Source: Maribacter aestuarii | Lineage (GTDB): Bacteria > Bacteroidota > Bacteroidia > Flavobacteriales > Flavobacteriaceae | DNA length: 64,000 nt | Direction: 5' to 3' | Assembly (NCBI RefSeq): GCF_027474845.2 | Contig: NZ_CP107031.2 | Span: forward strand, 2,618,501-2,682,500 | In this document: piece after piece, positions 34,359-43,350 of the stretch | Layout: every line of letters begins with the position of its first letter | Position numbering within the stretch: the first letter of the stretch is position 1 | Notes under the pieces: model-generated | The model's input: the letters and a program-made list of their open reading frames with translations, nothing else | The model's database searches: none | Told to the model about the DNA's origin: nothing | Program-made: the position numbers and the translations under genes

Positions 34359-35243
34359 ATGGAAATTCTTGACGGGAAAAAAGTATCGAACGATATAAAG
34401 CAAGAGATAGCGGCGGAAGTGGCAAAAATGAGGGAGCGAGGGGAGAAGGTGCCTCATTTAGCGGCTATAATTGTAGGGAACGATGGTGCTAGCTTAACCT
34501 ATGTAGGTAGTAAGGTACGTTCCTGTGAACGGGTTGGTTTTGAGTCTACGCTGGTAAAGATGCCCAGTACCACTTCAGAGCAAGAATTATTGAAAAAGAT
34601 CCACGAACTTAATGAGGATGATAACATCGATGGTTTTATCGTACAACTTCCATTACCGGAACAAATAGATACCCAAAAAGTTATAATGGCCGTGCATCCT
34701 GATAAAGATGTTGACGGTTTTCACCCCACCAACTTTGGTAAGATGGCATTGGATATGAGTACGTTCATTCCAGCCACTCCTTTTGGTATTTTAGAGCTTT
34801 TGGAGCGCTATAATGTGGATACAAAAGGAAAACACACCGTGGTAATAGGTCGTAGCCACATTGTAGGGAGACCCATGAGTATTTTAATGGGGCGAAAAGG
34901 ATGGCCAGGAAACTCCACAGTAACTTTAACACATAGCCATACCAAAAACATTACTCAGATTATTTCTCAGGCAGATATTGTTATTTCTGCTTTAGGAGTT
35001 CCAAATTTCCTTAAAGCAGAAATGGTAAAGGACGATGCCGTGGTAATAGATGTAGGCATTACTCGTGTCCCAGATGATTCGCGTGAAAGGGGCTATTATA
35101 TTACTGGGGATGTGGATTTTGAAAATGTAAGCAAGAAAGCCTCCTTTATTACTCCAGTTCCTGGAGGAGTAGGGCCTATGACCATAGCCATGTTGTTGAA
35201 AAATACTTTACTGGCAAGAGAACGACACAGAAATAAAGAATAA
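34359..35243 (+). CDS. folD: FolD methylene-THF dehydrogenase/cyclohydrolase
   Basis: 294 residues. Interconverts 5,10-methylene- and 10-formyl-tetrahydrofolate with NADP. Signatures are IIVGNDGASLTYVGSKVRSC (the catalytic Tyr/Lys pair with YVGSK), GFIVQLPLPEQID, DVDGFHP, VVIGRSHIVGRPMSILM and TPVPGGVGPMTIAMLLKNT. A terminator overlaps the stop codon. Confidence 0.97.
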   Translation: MEILDGKKVSNDIKQEIAAEVAKMRERGEKVPHLAAIIVGNDGASLTYVGSKVRSCERVGFESTLVKMPSTTSEQELLKKIHELNEDDNIDGFIVQLPLPEQIDTQKVIMAVHPDKDVDGFHPTNFGKMALDMSTFIPATPFGILELLERYNVDTKGKHTVVIGRSHIVGRPMSILMGRKGWPGNSTVTLTHSHTKNITQIISQADIVISALGVPNFLKAEMVKDDAVVIDVGITRVPDDSRERGYYITGDVDFENVSKKASFITPVPGGVGPMTIAMLLKNTLLARERHRNKE

Positions 35244-35265
35244 AAGTCCGAAAGGGCTTTTTTTA
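35242..35265 (+). terminator. Intrinsic terminator after folD
   Basis: AAAAGTCC, GAAA tetraloop, GGGCTTTT and a T run, starting inside the folD stop codon. Confidence 0.85.
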
Positions 35266-35283
35266 TTTCTAAATATTAACATT

Positions 35284-35295
35284 TGTTACGTAACA
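35284..35295. promoter_or_regulatory. Perfect 12-bp palindrome before the M13 peptidase gene
   Basis: TGTTACGTAACA, 49 bp before the start at 35345. A perfect dyad of this size at a promoter position suggests a dimeric regulator; which one is unknown. Confidence 0.4.
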
Positions 35296-35344
35296 CAGGA
35301 CTCATTAGTAAGTCTAACTAGAAGCTAAAATCAATAATAACAAA

Positions 35345-37388
35345 ATGAACAAAACAAGAATTTTTAAAATTGGTATACTTTCTACTATTCTGGTAGTATC
35401 GTCATGTAAAACGGAGAAAGAGGAAACCGCTGAGAAGGAGTTGACTTCCGGAATACTCACGGAGTATATGGACACCTCTGTAAATCCCGGAGATGACTTT
35501 ACGGCTTACGTAAATGGTACATGGGTAAAGAACACAGAGATACCTGCCGACAAATCTTCGTATGGGGTAGGATATATAGTCCATGAAGAATCCGAGGACA
35601 ATGTAAAAAAGATTATTGAAGAGTCGGCTTCTGGCGATTTCGAAAAGGGATCGGACGAACAGAAGGTTGGTGACCTTTACAAATCTTTCATGGACATGGA
35701 GAAAAGAAATGAATTGGGTGTTGCCCCGTTGCAACCTGAATTTGAAAAAATAGAATCGATTAAGAATTACGATGAACTGGCCACTTATTTTGCTTATGCT
35801 AACAAGTATGGCATTAATAGTCCCTTAGGACTGTTTGTTTATCAAGATTTTAAAGATCCAACCATCTACACCGTTTATACTTGGCAAGCGGGATTGGGAT
35901 TGCCGGATAGGGAATATTATTTAAAGGAAGACGAGCGATCCAAGGAAATTAGGTCCAAATATGTTGCACATATAGAGACAATGTTCGATTTAGCAGGACT
36001 ACCCAATGGCGCTCAATCTGCAGAAAAAATATTGGATTTGGAAACAAAAATTGCTTCCAAACACCTGGAAAAAGAAAAAACAAGGGATTTGGTAGGGTTG
36101 TACAATATGTTTCCCGTTGATACCTTGTCCAACATAATGCCGAAATTTAATTGGACCAATTTTCTTTCTGAGGCCGGATTGGCCAATCAAGACAAGTTAG
36201 GGGTCTTAATGCTGGATTACACCAAAGCTTTGGATAAAATCATTTCTTCAACGGATTTGAATATTTGGAAGACCTATTTGAAATGGAGTGTTTTGGATGC
36301 CAATGCATCACGCTTATCCGAATCTTTGGACAATCAGAATTGGGAATTTTTCAGTAAGGAATTAAGAGGAACCCAAGAGCAGCGTCCCATGTGGAGAAGA
36401 GGAGTGTCTACGGTGAATGGAACTTTGGGAGAGGTTGTGGGCAAGGTATATGTAAAAAGGCATTTTTCCGCCAGAGGCCAAGGAACATATGGAGACCCTT
36501 GTAAATAACTTACTTAAGGCTTATGAAGTAAGTATTAAGGAATTGGACTGGATGAGCGAAGAAACCAAAAACGAAGCCTTGGATAAGTTAAGTAAGTTTA
36601 CCCCAAAGATTGGATATCCCGATAAATGGAAAGCCTACGATTTGGACATAGAGCCCGACGACCTTTATGGGAACCTACGCAGGTCTAGCTTAATGGAATA
36701 TAACAGGGAACTAGCTAAACTTGGTCAACCTATAGATAAGGATGAATGGGGCATGACACCGCAGACGGTTAATGCCTATTATAATCCTACCATGAACGAA
36801 ATTGTATTTCCTGCGGCAATATTACAACCTCCATTTTTCGATTTAAATGCAGAAGATGCGGTAAATTATGGAGCTATCGGAGCTGTAATCGGACATGAAA
36901 TTGGACACGGATTCGATGATATGGGTAGTACATTCGATGGTGACGGTGCCATGCGCAACTGGTGGACCGATGCCGATAAGGAAGAGTTTAAAAAGCGTAC
37001 TGGGGCATTGGTAGAGCAGTATAATGGATTTGAAGTATTACCTGAAGTAAATGTAAACGGAGAATTCACCTTAGGTGAAAATATAGGCGACCTAGGAGGG
37101 CTGAGTATCGCACTCAAGGCCTATAAAATGTCTTTAGGAGATGAGGAAGCTCCCGTAATGGATGGTTTTACTGGAGATCAGCGGGTATTTATTGGATATG
37201 CACAAGCATGGAGGAATAAGATGCGAGACGAAGCCTTACGCGTTCAAATTAATACAGATCCACATTCTCCGGCGGATTTACGGGTAAACGGTATCGTAAG
37301 AAATGTGCCGGAGTTCTATAGTGCCTTTGATGTTAAGGAGACAGATTCACTTTATTTGGCTCCGGAAGAACGGGTCAAGATTTGGTAG
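35345..37388 (+). pseudogene. M13-family zinc metallopeptidase lipoprotein, frameshifted
   Basis: Lipoprotein signal (lipobox VVSSC). The first frame covers the helical N-terminal domain to VYVKRHFS, then goes wrong and stops at 36508. The following frame continues as METLVNNLLKAYEVSIKELD and carries the zinc site GHEIGH (HEIGH at 36894-36908), the third-ligand motif ENIGDLGG and the C-terminal RVNGIVRNVPEFYSAFDV. Removing one T from the T5 run at 36463-36467 restores HFPPEAKEHMETLVNN and a protein of about 680 residues, the family size. So it is either a recent one-base mutation or a homopolymer error. Neprilysin-like peptidases of this type act on peptides in the periplasm or at the surface. 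Confidence 0.88.
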
Positions 37389-37408
37389 CAAAAAAATCTA
37401 GTTAACAG

Positions 37409-37445
37409 AAAAACCTCCAATCCTAGGATTGGAGGTTTTTTATTT
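37409..37445 (+). terminator. Intrinsic terminator after the M13 peptidase gene
   Basis: AAAAACCTCCAATCC (37409-37423), TA, GGATTGGAGGTTTTT (37426-37440): a 15-bp perfect stem with a T run. It overlaps the end of the convergent small ORF at 37440. Confidence 0.92.
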
Positions 37446-37586
37446 TGGCGCGTCCGATATGGTCATACCTGTTGCGGTGGAATCAATAGGTTTAAGAATA
37501 TCAATGTCGTTGCTGTCATCATACTCGCAACTAATAATGAAAGTCATAAACCCGATTGCTACCATAAAGTGTATTATTTTTTTCAT
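37440..37586 (-). CDS. Small lipoprotein of 48 residues
   Basis: A short minus-strand ORF from ATG 37586 to TAA 37440. It reads MKKIIHFMVAIGFMTFIISC, then a 28-residue acidic tail (EYDDSNDIDILKPIDSTATG and eight more). The lipobox IISC with Cys20 is convincing and no longer gene occupies this 316-bp gap, so I think it is real. Function unknown. Its stop lies in the T tract of the M13 terminator. Confidence 0.6.
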   Translation of the reverse strand: MKKIIHFMVAIGFMTFIISCEYDDSNDIDILKPIDSTATGMTISDAPK

Positions 37587-37657
37587 GACGTAGTAATTCA
37601 GTAGGTGCAATCACCTCGTACATACTTTAATTTAACGTAGAAATCTTGAAATTGTTA

Positions 37658-37688
37658 TTTGCTCCTTTTGGGGAATAACGTATCTTTT
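37658..37688 (+). promoter_or_regulatory. Candidate promoter of the esterase lipoprotein gene
   Basis: TTTG (37658-37661), 19 nt, TATCTTTT (37681-37688): the full Bacteroidota TTTG-N19-TAnnTTTG layout with only the last base off. It ends 17 nt before the start. Confidence 0.55.
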
Positions 37689-37705
37689 AGGAAACAATTC
37701 CAACC

Positions 37706-39439
37706 ATGCAAAAAATTTTAATTATTGGCCTACTGGGTGTTCTGCTATTTGTAGGATGTGATCAGAACAAAAAAGAACCATCCATTTCCATTCATGTTTC
37801 GTTCAATAATACGGCAAGCGAAATCCCTAAAGATGGTAGGCTATTATTAATGCTTTCGAATAATGACGAAAAAGAACCACGTTTTCAGATAAATGACGGC
37901 CTTGCGGGACAACTGGTTTTTGGGATGAATGTTGATGGGATGAAGCCTGGGGACATTATCACTTTTGATGAAACCATTTTTGGGTATCCATTTTCTAGTT
38001 TGGCAGAAGTTCCTCCAGGGGAATATTCGGTTCAAGCACTTCTGCATACCTACGAAACCTTCAATCTTTCTACTGGCCACACAGTAAAATTACCTATGGA
38101 TAATGGGGAAGGTCAGCAATGGCGCAGTTCTCCGGGAAATTTATACAGTAAACCCTTTATGATAAGGGTGGTGGAGAATGGAATTGAAAATGTTGAGGTA
38201 GTAATGGATCAGGTTATCCCACCAATTCCAGAGCCAGAAGATACGAAGTGGATTAAGCATATAAAAATAAAATCGGAAAAACTGTCCGAGTTCTGGGGAA
38301 GGGATATGTATCTGGGGGCCCATGTCTTATTGCCTAAGGGATTTGATGAGCATCCCGAGGCTAAATATCCACTTATGGTATTTCATGGTCATTTCCCGGA
38401 CGATTTTGGAGGTTTTAGAACTACCCCTCCTGATCCTGAAATGGAACCAGAATATTCAGAGCGTTTTGATTTGGAAGGATATAACATTATTCAACAACAG
38501 GAGGCCTATGATTTTTACAAGCGATGGAACGAGCCTGACTTTCCCAGAATGCTCATTATAGAAATCCAGCATCCTACACCATATTATGACGATTCTTATG
38601 CCGTAAACTCCGCAAATCAGGGACCTTATGGGGATGCTATCACTTACGAATTGATTCCTGAAATCGAAAAACGTTTTAGGGGAATGGGCGAAGGTTGGTC
38701 CCGATTTTTGTACGGTGGTTCAACCGGAGGTTGGGAAGCTCTAGCGGTACAAGTCAAATACCCAGAGGAATACAATGGCTGTTTTGCGGCCTGCCCGGAT
38801 CCCATAGATTTCAGGGCCTATTGCCTCACCAACATTTATGAGGACGAAAATGCCTATTATTACGAGAGTGCAAATAAAATCTTGGAAGTTCCCGCGCATA
38901 GAGATTATCTGGGTAACATTCAATCTACCTTAAGAGAAGGCAATCATCTGGAATTGGTATTGGGCGATAAATCGCGCTCGGGCCAACAATGGGATATTTG
39001 GGAAGCTACCTATTCTCCCCAAGGAGACGATGGGTACCCTGTAAGGATATGGGATAAAATGACCGGGGATATTGATCATGAGGTGGCCGAATATTGGAAG
39101 GAGAATTTTGACCTTCGCCATATACTAGAACGGGATTGGGATAAATTAGGGGAAAACCTAAAGGGTAAAATCCACATTTATTGTGGCGATATGGACAACT
39201 ATTATTTGAACAACGCGGTCTATCTGATGGAGGATTTCTTAGAAAACACCACGGAGCCCTATTACGAAGGGGAAATTTTATATGGAGATCGTGCCGAGCA
39301 CTGTTGGAACGGCGATCAGGAACTGCCTAATGCCATTAGCAGATTACGATACAATAGCATGTATGTGCCAAAAATCATGAAGCGTATAGCGGAGAGCGCA
39401 CCCAAGGATGCGGATTTGACCAGTTGGAGGTACAAATAA
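37706..39439 (+). CDS. Esterase-D-like alpha/beta hydrolase lipoprotein
   Basis: 577 residues. Lipobox FVGC, Cys18. An N-terminal beta-sandwich-like part is followed from about 210 by an alpha/beta-hydrolase domain of the esterase D type: PLMVFHGHFPDDFGG, IEIQHPTPYYDDSYAVNSAN, and the nucleophile elbow LYGGSTGGWEALAVQVKYPE with Ser in GGSTGG. Likely His near GDRAEHCWNGDQ. Probably a surface or periplasmic esterase; substrate unknown. The next gene follows after 11 bp. Confidence 0.82.
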   Translation: MQKILIIGLLGVLLFVGCDQNKKEPSISIHVSFNNTASEIPKDGRLLLMLSNNDEKEPRFQINDGLAGQLVFGMNVDGMKPGDIITFDETIFGYPFSSLAEVPPGEYSVQALLHTYETFNLSTGHTVKLPMDNGEGQQWRSSPGNLYSKPFMIRVVENGIENVEVVMDQVIPPIPEPEDTKWIKHIKIKSEKLSEFWGRDMYLGAHVLLPKGFDEHPEAKYPLMVFHGHFPDDFGGFRTTPPDPEMEPEYSERFDLEGYNIIQQQEAYDFYKRWNEPDFPRMLIIEIQHPTPYYDDSYAVNSANQGPYGDAITYELIPEIEKRFRGMGEGWSRFLYGGSTGGWEALAVQVKYPEEYNGCFAACPDPIDFRAYCLTNIYEDENAYYYESANKILEVPAHRDYLGNIQSTLREGNHLELVLGDKSRSGQQWDIWEATYSPQGDDGYPVRIWDKMTGDIDHEVAEYWKENFDLRHILERDWDKLGENLKGKIHIYCGDMDNYYLNNAVYLMEDFLENTTEPYYEGEILYGDRAEHCWNGDQELPNAISRLRYNSMYVPKIMKRIAESAPKDADLTSWRYK

Positions 39440-39450
39440 GAGTTCTACAA

Positions 39451-40071
39451 ATGAACAAAACGAACAAAGTAGCGTGGTTTGTATTTGGATTCCTGGCGAT
39501 TGGGGTTGGCCTCTATCCGCTTATGTATGTATTTGCAGATGGTGAAATTGGATTGCGTTTGTCAAAATCCGAAGAGTTGTTGGCCAATCTTGCATGGAAC
39601 ATCGGTTTTTTCGGTCATATATGCCTAGGGGGCCTAGCGTTGATGGTGGGTTGGGTGCAATTCAGCAAACGCTTTCGTAATGCCAATTTAAAGCGTCACC
39701 GTACCATTGGAAAGATTTATGTTGGGGCAGTTTTAATTAGTGGCCTATGTGGTGTTGGTATTGCTTTTTACGCCACGGGTGGGCTAATAGCACAAGCTGG
39801 ATTTTTAAGCTTGGGCATAGTTTGGCTTTATTTTACGCTGATGGCGTACAGGGCAATAAGAGCTAGGGATATAGATAAGCATCGGGTGTTTATGATTTAT
39901 AGCTATGCCGCGTGCTTTGCCGCTGTAACGCTGCGTATTTGGTTGCCGCTACTCACAATAGCCTTTGGATCTTTTATTCCGGCCTACCGAGTTGTAGCTT
40001 GGTTATGTTGGGTTCCGAATATGGTTTTTGCCTACTTTTGGGTGCGTAGAAAAGGATTGACTTTAGGATGA
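39451..40071 (+). CDS. DUF2306-family membrane protein
   Basis: 206 residues from ATG 39451; the in-frame upstream GTG-like extension overlaps the previous gene and lacks family features. Six hydrophobic segments. The motif LKRHRTIGKIYVGAVLISG after the second segment and IRARDIDKHRVFMIYSYAAC are DUF2306 features. Inner-membrane protein of unknown function. A shorter relative is at 55299-55802. Confidence 0.8.
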   Translation: MNKTNKVAWFVFGFLAIGVGLYPLMYVFADGEIGLRLSKSEELLANLAWNIGFFGHICLGGLALMVGWVQFSKRFRNANLKRHRTIGKIYVGAVLISGLCGVGIAFYATGGLIAQAGFLSLGIVWLYFTLMAYRAIRARDIDKHRVFMIYSYAACFAAVTLRIWLPLLTIAFGSFIPAYRVVAWLCWVPNMVFAYFWVRRKGLTLG

Positions 40072-40081
40072 TAGCTACCAA

Positions 40082-40531
40082 ATGACGTTGCTACTAAGAG
40101 AAATGAAGGAAGAAATAGAAATTATTTTCCAAAGATTGGACCAGCTAAAAATAGATAGTAGCCCTTTATTCGGTAAGATGAACGCGCATCAAATGGTTTG
40201 TCATTGTACAGACCAAATTAGGCTTGCGCTAGGTACTTTTATGGCAGAGGAATACGGTAGATTGAAACCCAAAGAAGTCATTGCCTTGTCCAAAGCCGGA
40301 AAAACAGTCCCTGCCGCTAAAGGTCTTGGTCAGGTGGAAGGTGGCGGAACGAAACCTATTAATTTTTCAACCGATGTAAAACTTTTGAAACAGCACATAT
40401 TGGATTTCTCAATGTTAAACGAGAATTTCGAATTTGGATTACATCCTTATTTTGGTAAAATGAACAAAGAAAAATGGATACGTTTAACCTTATATCATTT
40501 GAATCACCATTTCAATCAATTTGGTTTGTAA
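40082..40531 (+). CDS. DUF1569 (DinB-like) protein
   Basis: 149 residues, soluble four-helix type. KMNAHQMVCHCTDQIRLALG and TLYHLNHHFNQFGL carry His residues at the places where DinB-like proteins bind metal. Role unknown; the family is common in Flavobacteriaceae. It begins 10 bp after the membrane protein gene and may share its transcript. Confidence 0.75.
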   Translation: MTLLLREMKEEIEIIFQRLDQLKIDSSPLFGKMNAHQMVCHCTDQIRLALGTFMAEEYGRLKPKEVIALSKAGKTVPAAKGLGQVEGGGTKPINFSTDVKLLKQHILDFSMLNENFEFGLHPYFGKMNKEKWIRLTLYHLNHHFNQFGL

Positions 40532-40588
40532 ACATTTACCATTTTAAAATTATAGAATTACTTTTAGATAAGTCTAATTCCATTTAAG

Positions 40589-41446
40589 ATGAAAAACTTA
40601 ATACTCTTTAGTCTGATTTTGACCTGCACATTAAGTGTAGTATTGGCTCAATCAGGTAAAGTTTACGATAACCTTACCATGACCAGCGAGCTGTTAAAAG
40701 GCGAACGTAAGTACGCCATTTACCTTCCGCCGGATTATAATAGTTCCGAACGGAGTTATCCTGTGCTATACCTCTTGCACGGTGCTACCGATGACCATAC
40801 GGGTTGGATACAGTTTGGCGAAGTACTACGTATAACGGATAATGCCATAAAAGACAGTACTGCAACCCCGATGATTATAGTTATGCCCGATGCGGATACT
40901 GGCAGAATGGGTTATTTTAATGCTGGGGATTGGAAGTACGAAGATTTCTTTTTTGAAGAATTTATGCCCCATGTTGAAGAAAAATATCGGATTAAAAGAG
41001 AGAAAAGGTACCGGGCGGTTGCCGGACTTTCCATGGGCGGTGGCGGTTCTTTTATGTATGCGCTACACCGTCCCGAGTTGTTTTCATCAGCCTGCCCGTT
41101 AAGCGCGTATGTCGGTCCTTTGACAATGAAGGAATTGGAAGAACGGATGGAATGGTACAAAGAAACATATACCAAGGCCGAACTGAAGGCATATTTTGAA
41201 CGGCACAATGTTTTAGAACTGCTCAAAATTACGCCTGTTGATGAGGTGAAATCTGTTCGTTGGTATATAGATTGTGGGGACGATGATTTTTTATATGAAG
41301 GGAATAGTTTGGTGCATATCGCAATGAAGAAAAAAGAAATCCCACACGAGTATCGAGTTAGGGAAGGTGCCCATAATTGGACGTACTGGCGAGAATCACT
41401 TCCAACGGTCTTGGGATTTGTTTCCGAGGCTTTTCATCAATACTGA
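40589..41446 (+). CDS. Secreted esterase (esterase D/feruloyl esterase type)
   Basis: 285 residues with a cleavable signal peptide (1-20, ending VVLAQ). Esterase D-like core: YPVLYLLHGATDDHTGWIQF, IVMPDADTGRMGYF, nucleophile elbow VAGLSMGGGGSFMYALHRPE (Ser in GLSMGG), Asp in IDCGDDDF and catalytic His in EGAHNWTYWRESL. It is expected in the periplasm or outside, hydrolysing acyl esters, possibly of plant or algal polysaccharides. A small hairpin follows. Confidence 0.87.
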   Translation: MKNLILFSLILTCTLSVVLAQSGKVYDNLTMTSELLKGERKYAIYLPPDYNSSERSYPVLYLLHGATDDHTGWIQFGEVLRITDNAIKDSTATPMIIVMPDADTGRMGYFNAGDWKYEDFFFEEFMPHVEEKYRIKREKRYRAVAGLSMGGGGSFMYALHRPELFSSACPLSAYVGPLTMKELEERMEWYKETYTKAELKAYFERHNVLELLKITPVDEVKSVRWYIDCGDDDFLYEGNSLVHIAMKKKEIPHEYRVREGAHNWTYWRESLPTVLGFVSEAFHQY

Positions 41447-41447
41447 T

Positions 41448-41464
41448 AACAACTATACGTTGTT
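41448..41464 (+). terminator. Weak hairpin terminator after the esterase gene
   Basis: AACAAC (41448-41453), TATAC, GTTGTT (41459-41464) followed by TT. Short stem, so weak. Confidence 0.4.
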
Positions 41465-41480
41465 TTAGGATATTTTTGAT

Positions 41481-41894
41481 ATGAAAAAATATAAATCAGG
41501 AATAAGTTACGGACTCTTAGCTGCTATCATCGTTATTATAATCGCTCCCATAATTTTTTTACCTTTCAATATTTTAGTGATAATCATTAACCTTTTTGTT
41601 TTAATATTTATTTTCCATCTATTTTGGAATACGTATTACATCATTGATGGTAAAGACTTGATTATAAAATCAGGGTTCGTGGTAGATAAAAAGTTAGCTA
41701 TTGATTTAATCAGAAAGATTTCGGAGACAAGTAGTATTATGAGTGCACCGGCAGCATCTTTTGACCGACTCGAAATTAATTATGGTAAGTACAGTTCTAT
41801 TATTATTTCGCCAAAAGATAAATCCAATTTTATAAAGGATATTTTAAAAATTAATCCTGCAATCGATATAAATAAAAAGGGCTTTAAATTATGA
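41481..41894 (+). CDS. Small membrane protein with bacterial PH-like domain
   Basis: 137 residues. Two hydrophobic segments at about 10-50, then a bPH/DUF1200-type domain (YYIIDGKDLIIKSGFVVDKK, SSIMSAPAASFDRLEINYGK). Function unknown. Its last 4 bp overlap the start of the aldo/keto reductase gene, so the two are coupled. Confidence 0.75.
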   Translation: MKKYKSGISYGLLAAIIVIIIAPIIFLPFNILVIIINLFVLIFIFHLFWNTYYIIDGKDLIIKSGFVVDKKLAIDLIRKISETSSIMSAPAASFDRLEINYGKYSSIIISPKDKSNFIKDILKINPAIDINKKGFKL

Positions 41895-42862
41895 TATATA
41901 GAAGATTTGGTAAAACCAATTGGCAAGTTAGTGAAGTAGGTTATGGCATGTGGGGAATGGCCGGATGGACGGAAAGTAGTGATAAGCAATCCGCTTTGTC
42001 TTTAGACCTGGCAGTTGAAAATGGCGTGAATTTTTTTGATACCGCTTGGGGCTATGGTGAAGGACATAGCGAAGAACTTCTGGGTCAATTGGTTAGAAGG
42101 CATCCGTCCAAAAAATTATACATGGCAAGTAAGATTCCTCCAAAGAATTTCAAATGGCCGGCAAAACCTGAATATAGTTTTGAAGAGTCCTACCCGGTGG
42201 AACACATCATGGATTTTACTCACAAAACCTTAAAAAATCTGAGAACGGAAAAATTAGATCTCATGCAGTTTCATACTTGGGATGATGGTTGGAGCCATCG
42301 GGAAGAATGGCAGCGGGCGGTAGAAGATTTAAAAACTTCGGGTAAGATTGCGGCCATGGGCATCAGTATGAATCGATGGGAGCCGGAGAACGGAATCAAG
42401 GCCTTAGAAACGGGTGTTCTAGATGCGGTCCAAGTCATCTACAACATTTTTGACCAAGCCCCTGAGGACAAGCTTTTCCCGTTATGTGATAAATTGGATA
42501 TTGGAGTTATCGCCCGTGTTCCTTTTGATGAGGGTACATTAACGGGTAATATTACCAAGGAGACTACATTTCCAGAAGGTGATTGGCGTGGCACCTATTT
42601 TGTCCCTGAGAATTTGAATTCGTCAGTGGAGCATGCGGATGCTCTACGCCCCCTAATCCCTGAAGGAATGACCATGGCAGAAATGGCATTGCGATTTATT
42701 TTGATGAATAAAAGTGTAGGAACCGTAATTCCAGGCATGAGAAAGCAGCGGAACGTTTTGGCGAATACTGCCACAAGTGATGGAAAAGGTTTGTCCTCGG
42801 ACTTGTATCAAGAATTGAAAAAGCACCGTTGGGATAGAAAACCGACAGCTTGGTCACAATAA
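41891..42862 (+). CDS. Aldo/keto reductase
   Basis: 323 residues, a TIM-barrel NADPH oxidoreductase. FGKTNWQVSEVGYGMWGMAG, FFDTAWGYGEGHSEELLG (Asp/Tyr), YMASKIPPKN (Lys) and LMQFHTWDDGW (His) carry the catalytic tetrad; AEMALRFILMNKSVGTVIPG holds the cofactor-binding end. Substrate unknown. Starts inside the last codons of the PH-like protein. Confidence 0.92.
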   Translation: MIYRRFGKTNWQVSEVGYGMWGMAGWTESSDKQSALSLDLAVENGVNFFDTAWGYGEGHSEELLGQLVRRHPSKKLYMASKIPPKNFKWPAKPEYSFEESYPVEHIMDFTHKTLKNLRTEKLDLMQFHTWDDGWSHREEWQRAVEDLKTSGKIAAMGISMNRWEPENGIKALETGVLDAVQVIYNIFDQAPEDKLFPLCDKLDIGVIARVPFDEGTLTGNITKETTFPEGDWRGTYFVPENLNSSVEHADALRPLIPEGMTMAEMALRFILMNKSVGTVIPGMRKQRNVLANTATSDGKGLSSDLYQELKKHRWDRKPTAWSQ

Positions 42863-42891
42863 TTTCTTGTAAAAAGGAATAGAGGTGGTTT

Positions 42892-43317
42892 TTACTTTGC
42901 AAAAAGCTGATTCATATCCTTGAATGCTTTGAACTCCAAGGCATTGCCGGCAGGGTCTAAAAAGAACATGGTCGCTTGCTCCCCTACCTGTCCTTTAAAA
43001 CGGACATAGGGCTCTATAACGAATTTTATTTTTTTGGACTTTAGCTCCTCTGCAAACGACTCAAAAGTTTCCCAAGGTAGGACTACCCCATAATGTGGTA
43101 CCGGTACGTCGTGTCCATCCACTGGATTGTGGTGAAGGCGTTGGTCATCCGTTTTTGGCTTGTAATGAATAACCAATTGATGTCCGAAGAGGTTAAAATC
43201 CACCCAGTGGTCACTGCTTCTACCTTCTTCGCAATTAAGTATTTCCCTGTAAAATGTTCTACACTCCGATAAGTTGTGGACCGGAATGGCAATATGGAAA
43301 GGAGTAACCTTGGTCAT
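42892..43317 (-). CDS. VOC-family (glyoxalase/dioxygenase fold) protein
   Basis: 141 residues. Two beta-alpha-beta-beta-beta units: [20 protein letters not shown] (His metal ligand), [27 protein letters not shown] and [16 protein letters not shown] (Glu). This is the vicinal-oxygen-chelate fold; the reaction cannot be assigned. 33 bp from the downstream gene on the same strand, so possibly one operon with the hydrolase. Confidence 0.88.
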   Translation of the reverse strand: MTKVTPFHIAIPVHNLSECRTFYREILNCEEGRSSDHWVDFNLFGHQLVIHYKPKTDDQRLHHNPVDGHDVPVPHYGVVLPWETFESFAEELKSKKIKFVIEPYVRFKGQVGEQATMFFLDPAGNALEFKAFKDMNQLFAK

Positions 43318-43350
43318 TGAATTTTTAGTTTCAATAAAAATAGTGCTTTT

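Noticed and set aside
36455..36500. Two separate genes for the M13 peptidase halves
   Set aside because: The second ORF lacks a signal and begins in mid-domain, and one base restores a full-length family member, so this is one broken gene.
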